A DNA stretch of 64,000 nucleotides from contig CALVWI010000003.1 in assembly GCA_944367045.1 (NCBI GenBank), positions 55,311 through 119,310 of the forward strand. Reading direction: 5' to 3'. The position numbers were made by a program, and so were the translations under genes. Within the stretch, counting starts at the first letter, position 1. Every line of letters begins with the position of its first letter. Below, piece by piece: positions 16,905-26,399 of this stretch. The notes beneath the pieces are model-generated. The model was not told the origin of the DNA. It searched no databases and saw only the letters and a list, made by a program, of their open reading frames with translations. This DNA is from an uncultured Clostridia bacterium (GTDB taxonomy: Bacteria; Bacillota; Clostridia; Christensenellales; Borkfalkiaceae).

Positions 16905-18230
16905 ATGAATACCAGAGATACATTGAAGGTCAACGCCGCGGGGCATCTCGAGATCGGCGGCGCAGACTGCTGCGACCTTGCGAAGGAATTCGGGACGCCG
17001 CTCTACGTCTTTGACGAGGCCTACATCCGCAAGATGATGCGCCTCTATCAAGATACCATCAACGAGGAATACGGCGGGCACGGGCTCGTGCTCTACGCCT
17101 CCAAGGCGTTCTCTTGCAAGGCGATGTACGCGATCGCCAAGGAGGAGGGCATCGGCGTGGACGTCGTCTCGGGCGGCGAACTCTACACGGCGCTTTCCGT
17201 GGGCTTCCCTGCGGAGAAGATCTATCTCCACGGCAACAACAAGCTGCCCTATGAGAGAGCGGAGGCGCTCGATGCGCACATCGGCGGTATTATCGTGGAC
17301 GCCTACACCGAGGCGGATGCGCTCGACAAAGAGGCGGAGGAACGCGGCATCGTGCAGGACGTTCTCATCCGCGTCAATCCCGGTGTGGAGGCCCACACGC
17401 ACGCCTATGTGCAGACGGCAACGCCCGACTCTAAGTTCGGCTTTTCCGCTGCCGACGGCGCCGCGATGGCCATGACGAGGCACGTCCTTGAAAAGAAACA
17501 CCTCCGCCTGAGGGGCTTCCATTGCCACATCGGCTCGCAAATCTTTGAAAAGCAGTCCTTCGTGCTCGCGGCCGAGAAGATGTGCGCCTTCATCGAGGCG
17601 GTCAAGAAGGAGACGGGTTTCGAGGCGGACACCCTCAACCTCGGCGGCGGGTTCGGCATCTGGTACACGGACGAGGACGCCAAGCTCCCCGTGGAGGGCT
17701 ATAAGGGGTACCTCTCGGCGCTCATCGGGGCGGTGAAGGAGCAGTGTGCGGCGCGCGGGCTGAAGCAGCCCTTCCTTCTCATCGAGCCCGGCCGCTCCAT
17801 CGTCGGCGAAGCGGGCATCACGCTCTACACCGTTGGTGCCATCAAGGAGATCCCCGGCATCCGCAAGTACCTCGCCGTGGACGGCGGTATGTTCGATAAC
17901 CCCCGCTATTGCCTCTATCAGTCCAAATATACGGCGGTGCTTGCAAACCGTGCCGCGGAACAGCCCGTGGAGCGCGTCGCCATTGCGGGCAAGTGCTGTG
18001 AGAGCGGCGACCTCATCGGCGTCGACTTCAACCTGCCAAAGGCGAAGGAGGGCGACCTCATCGCAGTGCTCTCGACGGGCGCCTACAACTATTCGATGGC
18101 GAGCAACTACAACCGCAACTTCATCCCCGCGGCCGTGCTCGTCAAGGACGGCAAGGCGCGCTATATCATCAAGCCGCAGACGTATGAGGACCTCGTCAGA
18201 AACGACGTCGTTCCCGAAGATTTGAAATAA
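16905..18230 (+). CDS. lysA: Diaminopimelate decarboxylase
   Basis: PLP enzyme that makes L-lysine from meso-DAP, the last step of the pathway begun by asd-dapA-dapB at 59747-62505. Start ATG 16905 after AAGGAAGG. 441 residues: the PLP lysine lies in LVLYASKAFSCKAM, the phosphate-binding glycines in LNLGGGFGIWY, and EPGRSIVGEAG and CCESGD are the substrate-site signatures. No riboswitch is visible in its 30-base leader, unlike the dap operon. Confidence 0.95.
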   Translation: MNTRDTLKVNAAGHLEIGGADCCDLAKEFGTPLYVFDEAYIRKMMRLYQDTINEEYGGHGLVLYASKAFSCKAMYAIAKEEGIGVDVVSGGELYTALSVGFPAEKIYLHGNNKLPYERAEALDAHIGGIIVDAYTEADALDKEAEERGIVQDVLIRVNPGVEAHTHAYVQTATPDSKFGFSAADGAAMAMTRHVLEKKHLRLRGFHCHIGSQIFEKQSFVLAAEKMCAFIEAVKKETGFEADTLNLGGGFGIWYTDEDAKLPVEGYKGYLSALIGAVKEQCAARGLKQPFLLIEPGRSIVGEAGITLYTVGAIKEIPGIRKYLAVDGGMFDNPRYCLYQSKYTAVLANRAAEQPVERVAIAGKCCESGDLIGVDFNLPKAKEGDLIAVLSTGAYNYSMASNYNRNFIPAAVLVKDGKARYIIKPQTYEDLVRNDVVPEDLK

Positions 18231-18260
18231 CATAAAACTTATTTGTTTGGAGGAAATTCC

Positions 18261-18290
18261 ATTGCGCCTTTGATTTTTTCTGCTTATTAA
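18261..18290 (+). CDS. Possible nine-codon leader peptide of the ABC-F gene (ATT start)
   Basis: GGAGG at 18249-18253 is seven bases before ATT GCG CCT, which opens a nine-codon frame (reads IAPLIFSAY, first residue would be Met) closed by TAA at 18288-18290. The frame coincides with the left arm of a long-range hairpin. ATT is a rare start codon, known from infC. A TTG at 18262 would give only three codons. Speculative. Confidence 0.35.
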   Translation: MAPLIFSAY

Positions 18291-18404
18291 GGAACTTGCA
18301 CGAAGCTCTGCCGCGCTTGCGGCGGGCGGTTTTGTGCACCTTGCAGAAGATCAAAGGCGGGAAACTCTTTTTGTATTCCGCAGGGTCTCTCTGCGGAATT
18401 TTTA
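18265..18404 (+). promoter_or_regulatory. Attenuation-type leader of the ABC-F gene
   Basis: Left arm CGCCTTTGAT...TTCTGC (18265-18283) pairs with GCAGAAGATCAAAGGCG (18343-18359) with a small bulge. It is followed by a Rho-independent terminator, TTCCGCAG/CTGCGGAA (18376-18398) plus TTTTTA, 20 bases before the ATG. This is the usual design of drug-sensing leaders of ABC-F and erm genes, where a ribosome stalled on the leader peptide frees the arms and prevents termination. Confidence 0.65.
18376..18404 (+). terminator. Terminator in the leader of the ABC-F gene
   Basis: Eight-pair perfect stem TTCCGCAG/CTGCGGAA, seven-base loop, then TTTTTAT. It lies upstream of the coding sequence and downstream of lysA, so it acts as lysA terminator, attenuator, or both. 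Confidence 0.8.
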
Positions 18405-18421
18405 TATACTCAGGAGTTTTA

Positions 18422-19894
18422 ATGTCACATATTTCTTTCAGACAAGTCTCATTTACCTATCCGAGCGGGCTCCGTCCCGTCTTTGAAGATCTCACGCTCG
18501 CCCTCGATACCGACTGGAAACTCGGGATTGTCGGCAGGAACGGCATGGGCAAGAGTACGCTCTTCCGCCTTCTCACGGGAGAGTTGAAGGGGGAGGGGAG
18601 CATCTCCGCCCCGATCGGCTTTTTGAGGTTTCCGCTCGCCATCGATGACCGCACGCAGAGCGGTTACGAGATCACGGAGAGGTATCTCCGCGAGGAGGAG
18701 CTTTGGAAGGTGCTGCGCGAGGCAAACCTGCTCTCTCTTTCCGAGGACGTGCTCTTTCGGCCGTACGAGGCTCTCTCGGGCGGCGAGCAGACCAAAGTGC
18801 AGCTCTGTATCGTCTTTGCGTCCGATTGTTTCCCCCTGCTCGACGAGCCGACCGACCACCTCGACCGCGCGGGAAGAGAGGCCTTGGCGCAGTATCTTTC
18901 CGCAAAGAGCGGGTTTTTCCTCATCTCTCACGACCGCGCCGTGCTCGATAGGAGCTGCGACCACATTCTTTCGCTGGAAAAGACGGGCGTTTCCGTCACG
19001 CAGGGCAACTACACCGTCTGGCGGACGGAGCGGGATAAGCAAGAACGCGCGGACGCCGCAAAGAAGGAAAAGCTGGAAAAGGAGCGCGTGCGCCTCAGAC
19101 AGTCTGCGCAGCGCATCGCCGAGTGGTCGTCCAAAGCGGAGGGGGAAAAGTTCGGGACGCGCAATTCGGGCCTTCGCCCCGATCGCGGCTTTGTGGGGGC
19201 AAGGGCTGCGCGCGTCATGAAGCGTGCGACCGCCGCCTCTGACAGGACGCAGCGTGCCGAGGAGGGCATCGCGGAACTTTTGAAGGGCTATGAGGAGATC
19301 GAACAGCTGCGCCTCTTTCCGGAACCGTTCTTTCGTGAGACGCTGCTCGTCCTTTCCGACTGTTCTTTCACAAGGGAAGGGAAGATGCTCCTTCGCCCGA
19401 TTTCCTTTACAATGCGGCAGGGAGAGCGCGTCGCCGTCGAGGGGGTCAACGGAGCAGGAAAGAGCACGCTCTTCAAGCTCATCGTCGGGGAGTTAAAGGG
19501 CGAGGGGCCCATCGAACGCTCCCCGCAGCTGAAGATCTCCTATGTGCCGCAGACGTTCTCCTACCGCGGAACGCTTGCCGACTATGCCGCGGAATACGGC
19601 ATCGAGGAGGCGTACTTCAAGGCCATTCTCTCCAAGTTCGGGTTTTCAAAGAGTGATTTGAGCCGCGACCTCAGCGAAATGAGCGAGGGGCAGAAAAAGA
19701 AGGCCGCGCTTGCAAGGAGCCTCTCGGAACACGCCCACCTCTACATCTGGGACGAGCCGCTCAACTACCTCGACATCTCCTCGCGCGAGCAGATCGAATC
19801 GGCGCTCATCGAGTCGAACGCAAGCCTCCTGTTCGTGGAGCACGACGCCGCCTTCTCGGAGCGGGTCGCAACGCGCACCGTTCACCTGAAGTGA
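18422..19894 (+). CDS. ABC-F family ATPase, ribosome-protection type
   Basis: Cytosolic protein with two ABC domains and no membrane segment. ATG 18422 follows CAGGAG; the open frame upstream (from 18296) runs through the attenuator and is not coding. 490 residues. First domain: GRNGMGKST, LSGGEQTKV, DEPTDHLD. Interdomain linker about residues 195-300 is helical and charged. Second domain: GVNGAGKST, SEGQKKKAAL, DEPLNYLD. The layout resembles the Lsa/Vga-like antibiotic-resistance ABC-F proteins, which displace drugs from the ribosomal peptidyl-transferase centre. The attenuator leader supports drug-induced expression. Which drugs cannot be said. Confidence 0.85.
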   Translation: MSHISFRQVSFTYPSGLRPVFEDLTLALDTDWKLGIVGRNGMGKSTLFRLLTGELKGEGSISAPIGFLRFPLAIDDRTQSGYEITERYLREEELWKVLREANLLSLSEDVLFRPYEALSGGEQTKVQLCIVFASDCFPLLDEPTDHLDRAGREALAQYLSAKSGFFLISHDRAVLDRSCDHILSLEKTGVSVTQGNYTVWRTERDKQERADAAKKEKLEKERVRLRQSAQRIAEWSSKAEGEKFGTRNSGLRPDRGFVGARAARVMKRATAASDRTQRAEEGIAELLKGYEEIEQLRLFPEPFFRETLLVLSDCSFTREGKMLLRPISFTMRQGERVAVEGVNGAGKSTLFKLIVGELKGEGPIERSPQLKISYVPQTFSYRGTLADYAAEYGIEEAYFKAILSKFGFSKSDLSRDLSEMSEGQKKKAALARSLSEHAHLYIWDEPLNYLDISSREQIESALIESNASLLFVEHDAAFSERVATRTVHLK

Positions 19895-19946
19895 GCCATG
19901 CGGTGGATTCGCAACCGTACAAAATACAAAAAGCTACTTTTCTTGA

Positions 19947-19972
19947 AAAGCCCGTTTGAACGCGGGCTTTTT
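19947..19972 (+). terminator. Rho-independent terminator of the ABC-F gene
   Basis: AAAGCCCG/CGGGCTTT with an eight-base interior and T-run. Confidence 0.85.
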
Positions 19973-19987
19973 GTGTTTATAAATACG

Positions 19988-20016
19988 TTGACAAAATCGA
20001 TGAGGCCCGCCATACG
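19988..20016 (+). promoter_or_regulatory. Possible promoter of htpG
   Basis: A consensus TTGACA (19988-19993) is followed at 17 bp by CATACG, a poor -10. A short GC hairpin (CCGCC/GGCGG) overlaps it. No CIRCE operator is seen. Confidence 0.35.
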
Positions 20017-20040
20017 GGCGGTATTAAGGAGAACACGGTT

Positions 20041-21903
20041 ATGGAAAGACAGGGCAATATCAAGATCGCCAGCGAAAACATGATGCCCATCATCAAAAAG
20101 TGGCTGTATTCGGACAAGGACATCTTCCTTCGTGAGATCGTCTCCAACGCATCGGATGCGATCACCAAGTACAAGAAGCTCGTCTCGCTCGGGGAGGCGC
20201 CCGAGGACGAGGGCTACAAGATCGTCGTGACGACGGACGACAAGGCGGGAACGCTCACCGTCGAGGACAACGGCATCGGCATGACCGAGGAGGAAGTGGA
20301 GAAGTACATCACGCAGGTCGCCTTCTCGGGCGCGGCGGACTTCCTTGAAAAGTACGAAAAAGCGGGCGGAGAGGGCATCATCGGCCACTTCGGCCTCGGC
20401 TTCTACTCCGCATACATGGTCTCGGAGAACATCGAGATCTTCACGAAGTCCTACCGCGAAGATAGCCGCGGCGTTCACTGGGAGTCGGACGGCAACAGCA
20501 CCTACACCATCGGTGACTGCGACAAGGAGACGCGCGGCACCAAGATCGTCATGCACTTTGCGGAGGGCGAGAAGGAGTTTGCCAAGGAGAGTGAAATAAG
20601 GAAGCTCCTCAACAAGTACTGCTCCTTCATGCCCTATGAGATCTACCTCAACCCCAAGACGGACGAGGAACTCAACAAGGACCTCAAAGAGGGCGAGGAG
20701 CCTAAGAAGAACGTGCCCGTCAACACGACGGAGCCGCTCTATCTGAAACAGCCCAAGGACTGCACCGAAGAGGAGTATAAGGACTTCTACAGAAGGACGT
20801 TCTCGGACTTCAACGAGCCGCTCTTCTGGATCCACCTCAACATGGAATATCCTTTCCGCTTAAAGGGCATCCTCTACTTCCCGAAGGTGAGAAAGCAGGT
20901 GGAGCTCGAGCGCGGGCAGGTCAAGCTGTATTGCAATCAGGTGTACATCGCCGACAACATCAAGGAAGTCATTCCCGAATTCCTGATGCTTTTGAACGGC
21001 GTCATCGACTGCCCCGACATCCCGCTCAACGTCTCGCGTTCCTTCCTGCAGAACGATTCGCAGGTGCAGAAGATCGCCAAGCACATCACCAAGAAGGTGG
21101 CGGATAAGCTCAAGGAACTCTACCGCGACGACAAGGAGAAGTACGAGAACTGCTGGAGCGACATCGCGACCTTCGTGAAGTTCGGCTGTGTCAAGGACGA
21201 CCGCTTCTACGACCAGGTCAAGGATATCGTCATCTATAAGGATCTTAACGGGAACTATGTGCCGCTTTCCTCCATGTTCGGTGAGGAGGTCTCCGAGGAG
21301 GACGCCAAGAACGGCAAGGAGCCGCAGGCGGTCTACTACGTCTCGGACGAGAAGAAGCAGGCGCAGTACATCAAGATGTTCAAGGACGCCGGGCTGAATG
21401 CCATCGTCTGCGACACCTACATCGATCCTCACTTCATCAGCTATATCGAATACAAGAATCCCACCCGCGTGCGTTTTCTGCGCATCGATGCCGACATCGC
21501 AGGTGCGCTCAAGGACACGGGAGAAGACAATGCGGACGAGGCCAAGGAGATCCAGGGCATCTTCGAGAAGGTGCTCGAGGGCAAGCACGTGAAAGTGGCG
21601 ACGGAACGCTTGAAGGATGCGGATGTTCCCGCAGTCGTCAACGTCTCCGAATTCATGCGCAGAATGTCCGAGATGAATTCCTTCTACATGATGGGCGATT
21701 CGGCGGCGGACGTGACGCTCGTCGTCAACCTCAACAATGAGGCCGTGAAGGCGCTCAAGGGCGCGGGCGAGGAGGCGCAGAAGCTCTCTGTGCTGCAGAT
21801 GTATTACCTCGCAATGCTCGCCTACAAGCAGCTTTCGCCCGATGAACTTGCAGAATATACACATAATCAGAGCGAACTTATCAAAAAGTACCTCGCAAAT
21901 TAA
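20041..21903 (+). CDS. htpG: Chaperone HtpG (Hsp90)
   Basis: ATP-dependent chaperone, 620 residues, complete. GHKL ATPase domain with EIVSNASDAITKYK, VEDNGIGMTEEEV and GHFGLGFYSAYMV; middle domain with the catalytic-loop segment NVSRSFLQND; C-terminal dimerisation domain ending about residue 620. RBS AAGGAG. Monocistronic. Confidence 0.97.
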   Translation: MERQGNIKIASENMMPIIKKWLYSDKDIFLREIVSNASDAITKYKKLVSLGEAPEDEGYKIVVTTDDKAGTLTVEDNGIGMTEEEVEKYITQVAFSGAADFLEKYEKAGGEGIIGHFGLGFYSAYMVSENIEIFTKSYREDSRGVHWESDGNSTYTIGDCDKETRGTKIVMHFAEGEKEFAKESEIRKLLNKYCSFMPYEIYLNPKTDEELNKDLKEGEEPKKNVPVNTTEPLYLKQPKDCTEEEYKDFYRRTFSDFNEPLFWIHLNMEYPFRLKGILYFPKVRKQVELERGQVKLYCNQVYIADNIKEVIPEFLMLLNGVIDCPDIPLNVSRSFLQNDSQVQKIAKHITKKVADKLKELYRDDKEKYENCWSDIATFVKFGCVKDDRFYDQVKDIVIYKDLNGNYVPLSSMFGEEVSEEDAKNGKEPQAVYYVSDEKKQAQYIKMFKDAGLNAIVCDTYIDPHFISYIEYKNPTRVRFLRIDADIAGALKDTGEDNADEAKEIQGIFEKVLEGKHVKVATERLKDADVPAVVNVSEFMRRMSEMNSFYMMGDSAADVTLVVNLNNEAVKALKGAGEEAQKLSVLQMYYLAMLAYKQLSPDELAEYTHNQSELIKKYLAN

Positions 21904-21932
21904 AAAAATTTCTGTAAGTTTCTGTAAGGGCC

Positions 21933-21961
21933 TTGACATTCTGCTGTTAAGTTGATATAAT
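21933..21961 (+). promoter_or_regulatory. Perfect SigmaA promoter of the cold-shock gene
   Basis: TTGACA, 17 bp, TATAAT: full consensus in both elements, the strongest promoter in the window. Confidence 0.93.
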
Positions 21962-22060
21962 AAAACAGGCACTTGAGTTTGATACCTGATCGAGCACGAA
22001 GCGTGATCGTCAGCGCAACGCGGAAAAGGTTTTTCAGGCGGCGCCACAGGAGGTATTATT
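21962..22060 (+). promoter_or_regulatory. Structured 5' leader of the cold-shock gene
   Basis: About 90 untranslated bases with a GC-containing inverted repeat (GATCGAGCACG / CGTGATCGTC region, 21989-22012). Long structured leaders that act as RNA thermosensors are typical of csp genes. No known family signature was recognised. Confidence 0.45.
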
Positions 22061-22273
22061 GTGAACGGAACTGTTAAATGGTTCAACGACGGGAAAGGAT
22101 ATGGGTTCATTTCCAATGATGACGGGGGAGACGATATTTTCGTCCACTTCTCTGCGATCCAGACGGAAGGGTTTCGCACCCTGAAGGAAGGGCAGAAGGT
22201 CTCGTTTGAGACGGAACCCGATCCCAAGGACAGCGGGAAACTCCGCGCGGTGAACGTGGTACCCCTTTCCTAA
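22061..22273 (+). CDS. Cold-shock protein, CspA family
   Basis: Single cold-shock domain RNA chaperone, 70 residues. RNP1 is KGYGFIS and RNP2 is DIFVHFS. GTG start preceded by AGGAGG seven bases upstream. Expected to be among the most highly expressed genes given its consensus promoter. Confidence 0.95.
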   Translation: MNGTVKWFNDGKGYGFISNDDGGDDIFVHFSAIQTEGFRTLKEGQKVSFETEPDPKDSGKLRAVNVVPLS

Positions 22274-22318
22274 GGCAGCGCGGCGGCACTTCAAGTTAAA
22301 TTGAAATTCTACTGCGAA

Positions 22319-22348
22319 AAAACACGGCGGAAAAGCCGTGTTTTTTCA
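22319..22348 (+). terminator. Rho-independent terminator of the cold-shock gene
   Basis: Ten-pair stem AAAACACGGC/GCCGTGTTTT with GGAAAA loop and T-run. An open frame of murC extends back into it, which is why the murC start was set downstream. Confidence 0.9.
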
Positions 22349-22397
22349 TGCCGTTTTGGGGAAACACACAATTCGGCGCGCCCGCATAGGATGGGAT

Positions 22398-23723
22398 ATG
22401 TTTTCCGATGTGTTCCCGGACGGCGTATATTTTGTGGGGATGGGCGGGGTGAGCATGAGTGCGCTCGCCTGCCTCTTGAAGGATCGCGGCGTTTCCGTGC
22501 GTGGGAGCGATGCGGGCGAGGGTCCGTTCACGCGCAAACTCGAGCGTGCGGGCATCCCCATTTATGTCGGCTCATCCGAACAAATCACGGAAGGCACGGT
22601 GGTCTACACGGGAGCGGTGGACGAAGATCATCCGCAGCTCGTTGCGGCAAAGCGGGCGGGAAAACGCCTCCTGCTGCGGGCGGAACTTCTCGGCCTTATC
22701 GCCGAGGGGTTCGGGCGGACGGTCTCTGTCGCAGGCTGCCACGGCAAGACGACAACGACCGCCATGCTCTCGCACGTCCTCATGGGGCGGCCGTTCACCT
22801 GCCACATCGGCGGGGAGGACCTCACGCTCTCCAACTGCCATTCCGACGGCGACGACATCTTCGTGACGGAGGCGTGCGAATTTCAGCGCAGTTTTCTGCA
22901 CCTCAAGAGCAGCATCGCCGTCATCCTCAACATCGAGCTCGACCACACCGACTGTTATGCCTCGGAGGAAGAGCTCTTTGAAGCCTACCGCACCTTTGCG
23001 GGGCAGGCGGAGCAGGTCGTCGTTAACGCCGACGACGTGCGGGCGAGGACGCTCCCGCACGCGCTCTCCTTCGGTCTTTCCGCGGGGGACATCCGCGCCT
23101 CGTCTCTCAAGAGCTGCGGGGAGCGCTACTCCTTCACGGTGACGGAGCGGGGCGTGCCGCTCGTGCGCGTCCGCCTCTCCTGCATCGGGAAGGTGCACGT
23201 CTATAACGCGCTCGCAGCCTTTGCCGCCGCCCGTCTTTTGGGGCTTTCGCCTAAGGAGATCGCAGACGGCCTTGCCTCTTTCCAAGGCGTCAAGCGGCGG
23301 TTCGAGCGCATCGGGAGCTTTCAGGGCGTTCCCGTCATCTCCGATTACGCCCATCACCCGCGGGAGATCGCCGCCGCCCTGAGAACGGCGGAGGCGGTCA
23401 CGGAGGGCACGGTGCGCGTCGTCTTTCAGCCGCACACCTATACGAGGACGCGAGACCTTTTGTACGGCTTTGTTTCGGCACTGAAAGGGGCGGAGAGCCC
23501 CGTCATCTACCGCACCTATGCCGCGCGGGAGAAGTTCGACTTTTGGGGAAGCGCTGCCTTGCTTGCGGCCCGCCTCCCCGAGGCGCGCTATGTGCAGACG
23601 CCGGAACAACTTGAACGCACGCTCTCCCATCTCATCAAGCCGAACGATCTCATCCTTGTGCTCGGTGCGGGGGACATCGACGCGATCGTGCGGCAAATGC
23701 TCAAAAAGACGCCCTCTCGGTGA
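22398..23723 (+). CDS. murC: UDP-N-acetylmuramate--L-alanine ligase
   Basis: Adds the first amino acid of the peptidoglycan stem. ATG 22398 (MFSDVFPDGVYFVGMGG) gives 441 residues, the family length; earlier ATG codons overlap the terminator. Nucleotide-binding VGMGGVSMSALA, P-loop VAGCHGKTTTT, and ISDYAHHPREI plus FQPHTYTRTRDL in the C-terminal ligase domain. No other mur genes nearby and no clear promoter was seen. Confidence 0.94.
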   Translation: MFSDVFPDGVYFVGMGGVSMSALACLLKDRGVSVRGSDAGEGPFTRKLERAGIPIYVGSSEQITEGTVVYTGAVDEDHPQLVAAKRAGKRLLLRAELLGLIAEGFGRTVSVAGCHGKTTTTAMLSHVLMGRPFTCHIGGEDLTLSNCHSDGDDIFVTEACEFQRSFLHLKSSIAVILNIELDHTDCYASEEELFEAYRTFAGQAEQVVVNADDVRARTLPHALSFGLSAGDIRASSLKSCGERYSFTVTERGVPLVRVRLSCIGKVHVYNALAAFAAARLLGLSPKEIADGLASFQGVKRRFERIGSFQGVPVISDYAHHPREIAAALRTAEAVTEGTVRVVFQPHTYTRTRDLLYGFVSALKGAESPVIYRTYAAREKFDFWGSAALLAARLPEARYVQTPEQLERTLSHLIKPNDLILVLGAGDIDAIVRQMLKKTPSR

Positions 23724-23736
23724 CGAGGGGGCGTTC
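23703..23736 (-). terminator. Terminator of the DUF815 gene, overlapping the 3' end of murC
   Basis: On the minus strand GCCCCCTCG/CGAGAGGGC stem with GTCTTTTT tail, just after the DUF815 stop. It lies across the murC stop codon, so it may also slow convergent transcription. Confidence 0.7.
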
Positions 23737-23742
23737 TTCATG

Positions 23743-24906
23743 TCAAAGTTCGATGGGTTTTTCCTTCTTTTGGCGGGCGACAAGGTAGTCGACGAACTGC
23801 CTTGCGCGGCGGGGGGAGCGGCCTCCGCGCAGGAGTGCCCAGCGTTCGGCGGCGGCATCGAGCGCCGTTCCCGAGAGGTGCACGCCGTCCTCTTGAGCGA
23901 GCGCGCGCACGATCTTGAGATACGCCTCCTTATTGGTCGCGGAGAAGAGCACGGTGATGCCGAAGCGGTCGGAGAGGGAGAGAAGTTCCTGTTCGTTTTC
24001 CTCGCGGTGCATGCTGTTCTCACGCGCGGACACGCTCTCCTCCACGATGTGGCGGCGGTTGGAGGTCGCGACGATCATTACGTTCTCGGCGTGCCCCTCG
24101 GCGCTGCCCTGAAGGGCGGTCTTGAGCGAGGAGATGCGGTCGTCATGCTCGCTTAAGGAGAAGTCGTCGATGAAGACGAGAAAGTAGAGGGGAATGGTCG
24201 CGAGATAGGACTTGAGCTTGGGGAGATGCCCGACGTTCTCCTTGGCGATCTCCACGAGGCGGAGCTTCTGCGGGAAGAAGTTCTTGACCATCGCATGGAC
24301 GGTGGAGGACTTGCCCGTGCCCCTGTCGCCGTAGAGCAGCATATCCGAGTAGGGCAGCCCGCGCACGAAGTTCTCGAGGTTGTCAAAGACCTGCGCCTTT
24401 TCGTACTCATAGCCCTTGAGGTCATGGAGCGTGATGGAGGAAGGGGAGCGGACGGGAAGCAGTTCGTCCTCGTCCGTCCAGCGGAACTCGGCGGCGGAGA
24501 TGAAGGGGCCGTAGCCTGAGCTCTGATAGAAGGAATAGAGGAGGTTGGCGGCCTTCTCGTCCCAGCTCATGAGGGGCGCGGAGGGCTTCCCGATGTTGAA
24601 GTCGGGCGAGGAAAATTCGAGGGAACGGCCGATCTCCGCAAGGTCGCAGATGTAGGCGCGCTTCAAATAGGGCGAGATGTTTCCGCCCGCTGCACAGGCG
24701 CGGGAGAAGGCGTTCTCGTCGTGGATGACGAGCTCCTTGACATATTCGGAGAAGTTGGTCTCGGCGCCGTGCTCGAAGAGTTCATGGAGGAAGCGTGCGC
24801 GTGCGGAGACATCGCCGTTGCGGTAGGCGCGATAGGCGGAGAGGACGGGATCCTTCAGGATGCCCGAGAGGACGGTGAGTTCGAGATAGCTCGTTTGTTC
24901 GTTCAT
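23743..24906 (-). CDS. AAA-type ATPase, DUF815 family
   Basis: 387 residues. An N-terminal helical region of about 190 residues is followed by an ATPase core with Walker A YGDRGTGKSST and Walker B LVFIDDFS, and ATSNRRH as sensor region. Such DUF815 proteins are widespread in Clostridia; their role is not established. Stands alone between convergent murC and divergent ilvC. Confidence 0.85.
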   Translation of the reverse strand: MNEQTSYLELTVLSGILKDPVLSAYRAYRNGDVSARARFLHELFEHGAETNFSEYVKELVIHDENAFSRACAAGGNISPYLKRAYICDLAEIGRSLEFSSPDFNIGKPSAPLMSWDEKAANLLYSFYQSSGYGPFISAAEFRWTDEDELLPVRSPSSITLHDLKGYEYEKAQVFDNLENFVRGLPYSDMLLYGDRGTGKSSTVHAMVKNFFPQKLRLVEIAKENVGHLPKLKSYLATIPLYFLVFIDDFSLSEHDDRISSLKTALQGSAEGHAENVMIVATSNRRHIVEESVSARENSMHREENEQELLSLSDRFGITVLFSATNKEAYLKIVRALAQEDGVHLSGTALDAAAERWALLRGGRSPRRARQFVDYLVARQKKEKPIEL

Positions 24907-24940
24907 GATGGTCCCTGCAAGTTGATATTTCTAAGCCAAC

Positions 24941-24969
24941 ATTATAAAGCAAGCGCGCAAAAAAAGCAA
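24941..24969 (-). promoter_or_regulatory. Promoter of the DUF815 gene
   Basis: Minus strand TTGCTT (24969-24964), 17 bp, TATAAT (24946-24941), 34 bases before the ATG. Confidence 0.7.
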
Positions 24970-24986
24970 CAAAAAGGCATAAATTA

Positions 24987-25027
24987 TTCGCCGTTTGCTT
25001 GACGAACGGCGAAAGGGGGCGTATAAT
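24987..25027 (+). promoter_or_regulatory. ilvC promoter with an operator-like inverted repeat
   Basis: TTGACG (24999-25004), 17 bp, TATAAT (25022-25027). Perfect nine-base arms TTCGCCGTT (24987-24995) and AACGGCGAA (25005-25013) enclose the -35 hexamer. A protein bound there would block RNA polymerase. No T-box or other riboswitch is visible. Confidence 0.75.
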
Positions 25028-25056
25028 ATACAGAAAAAGCAAGTTTTCGGAGGTAA

Positions 25057-26109
<1,053 letters not shown>

Positions 26110-26119
26110 CGAAAACGAC

Positions 26120-26153
26120 ATCCCGGCGGGGCTTTCCCCACCGGGATTTTTTT
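26120..26153 (+). terminator. Rho-independent terminator of ilvC
   Basis: ATCCCGG-C-GGGG / CCCC-A-CCGGGAT stem, four-base loop, then seven T. The following 145 bases to the glgB promoter hold nothing recognisable. Confidence 0.9.
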
Positions 26154-26298
26154 GTGCGCGTAGGAGATAAATTTACCGCTTTGCTCAAAATATGGGCGTG
26201 AGCGCGTTCCGCGTCGAAAAAGTGCCGAAAATCTTTCAGAAAATGCAACGAAGGGGCAAAATTTTTGCAAAAAAAGCGGAATAATTCGCATTTGGGTA

Positions 26299-26327
26299 TT
26301 GAAATTCGGGCCGGAATATAGTATAAT
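26299..26327 (+). promoter_or_regulatory. SigmaA promoter of the glycogen operon
   Basis: TTGAAA (26299-26304), 17 bp, TATAAT (26322-26327). A 72-base leader precedes glgB; the next genes have no clear internal promoters. Confidence 0.8.
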
Positions 26328-26399
26328 AAGCATGAACGGTGCGGCGAATGCACCACAATATGCAGTATCTTCGCAAGTTTTTGCGAACAAGGGGGTCCA

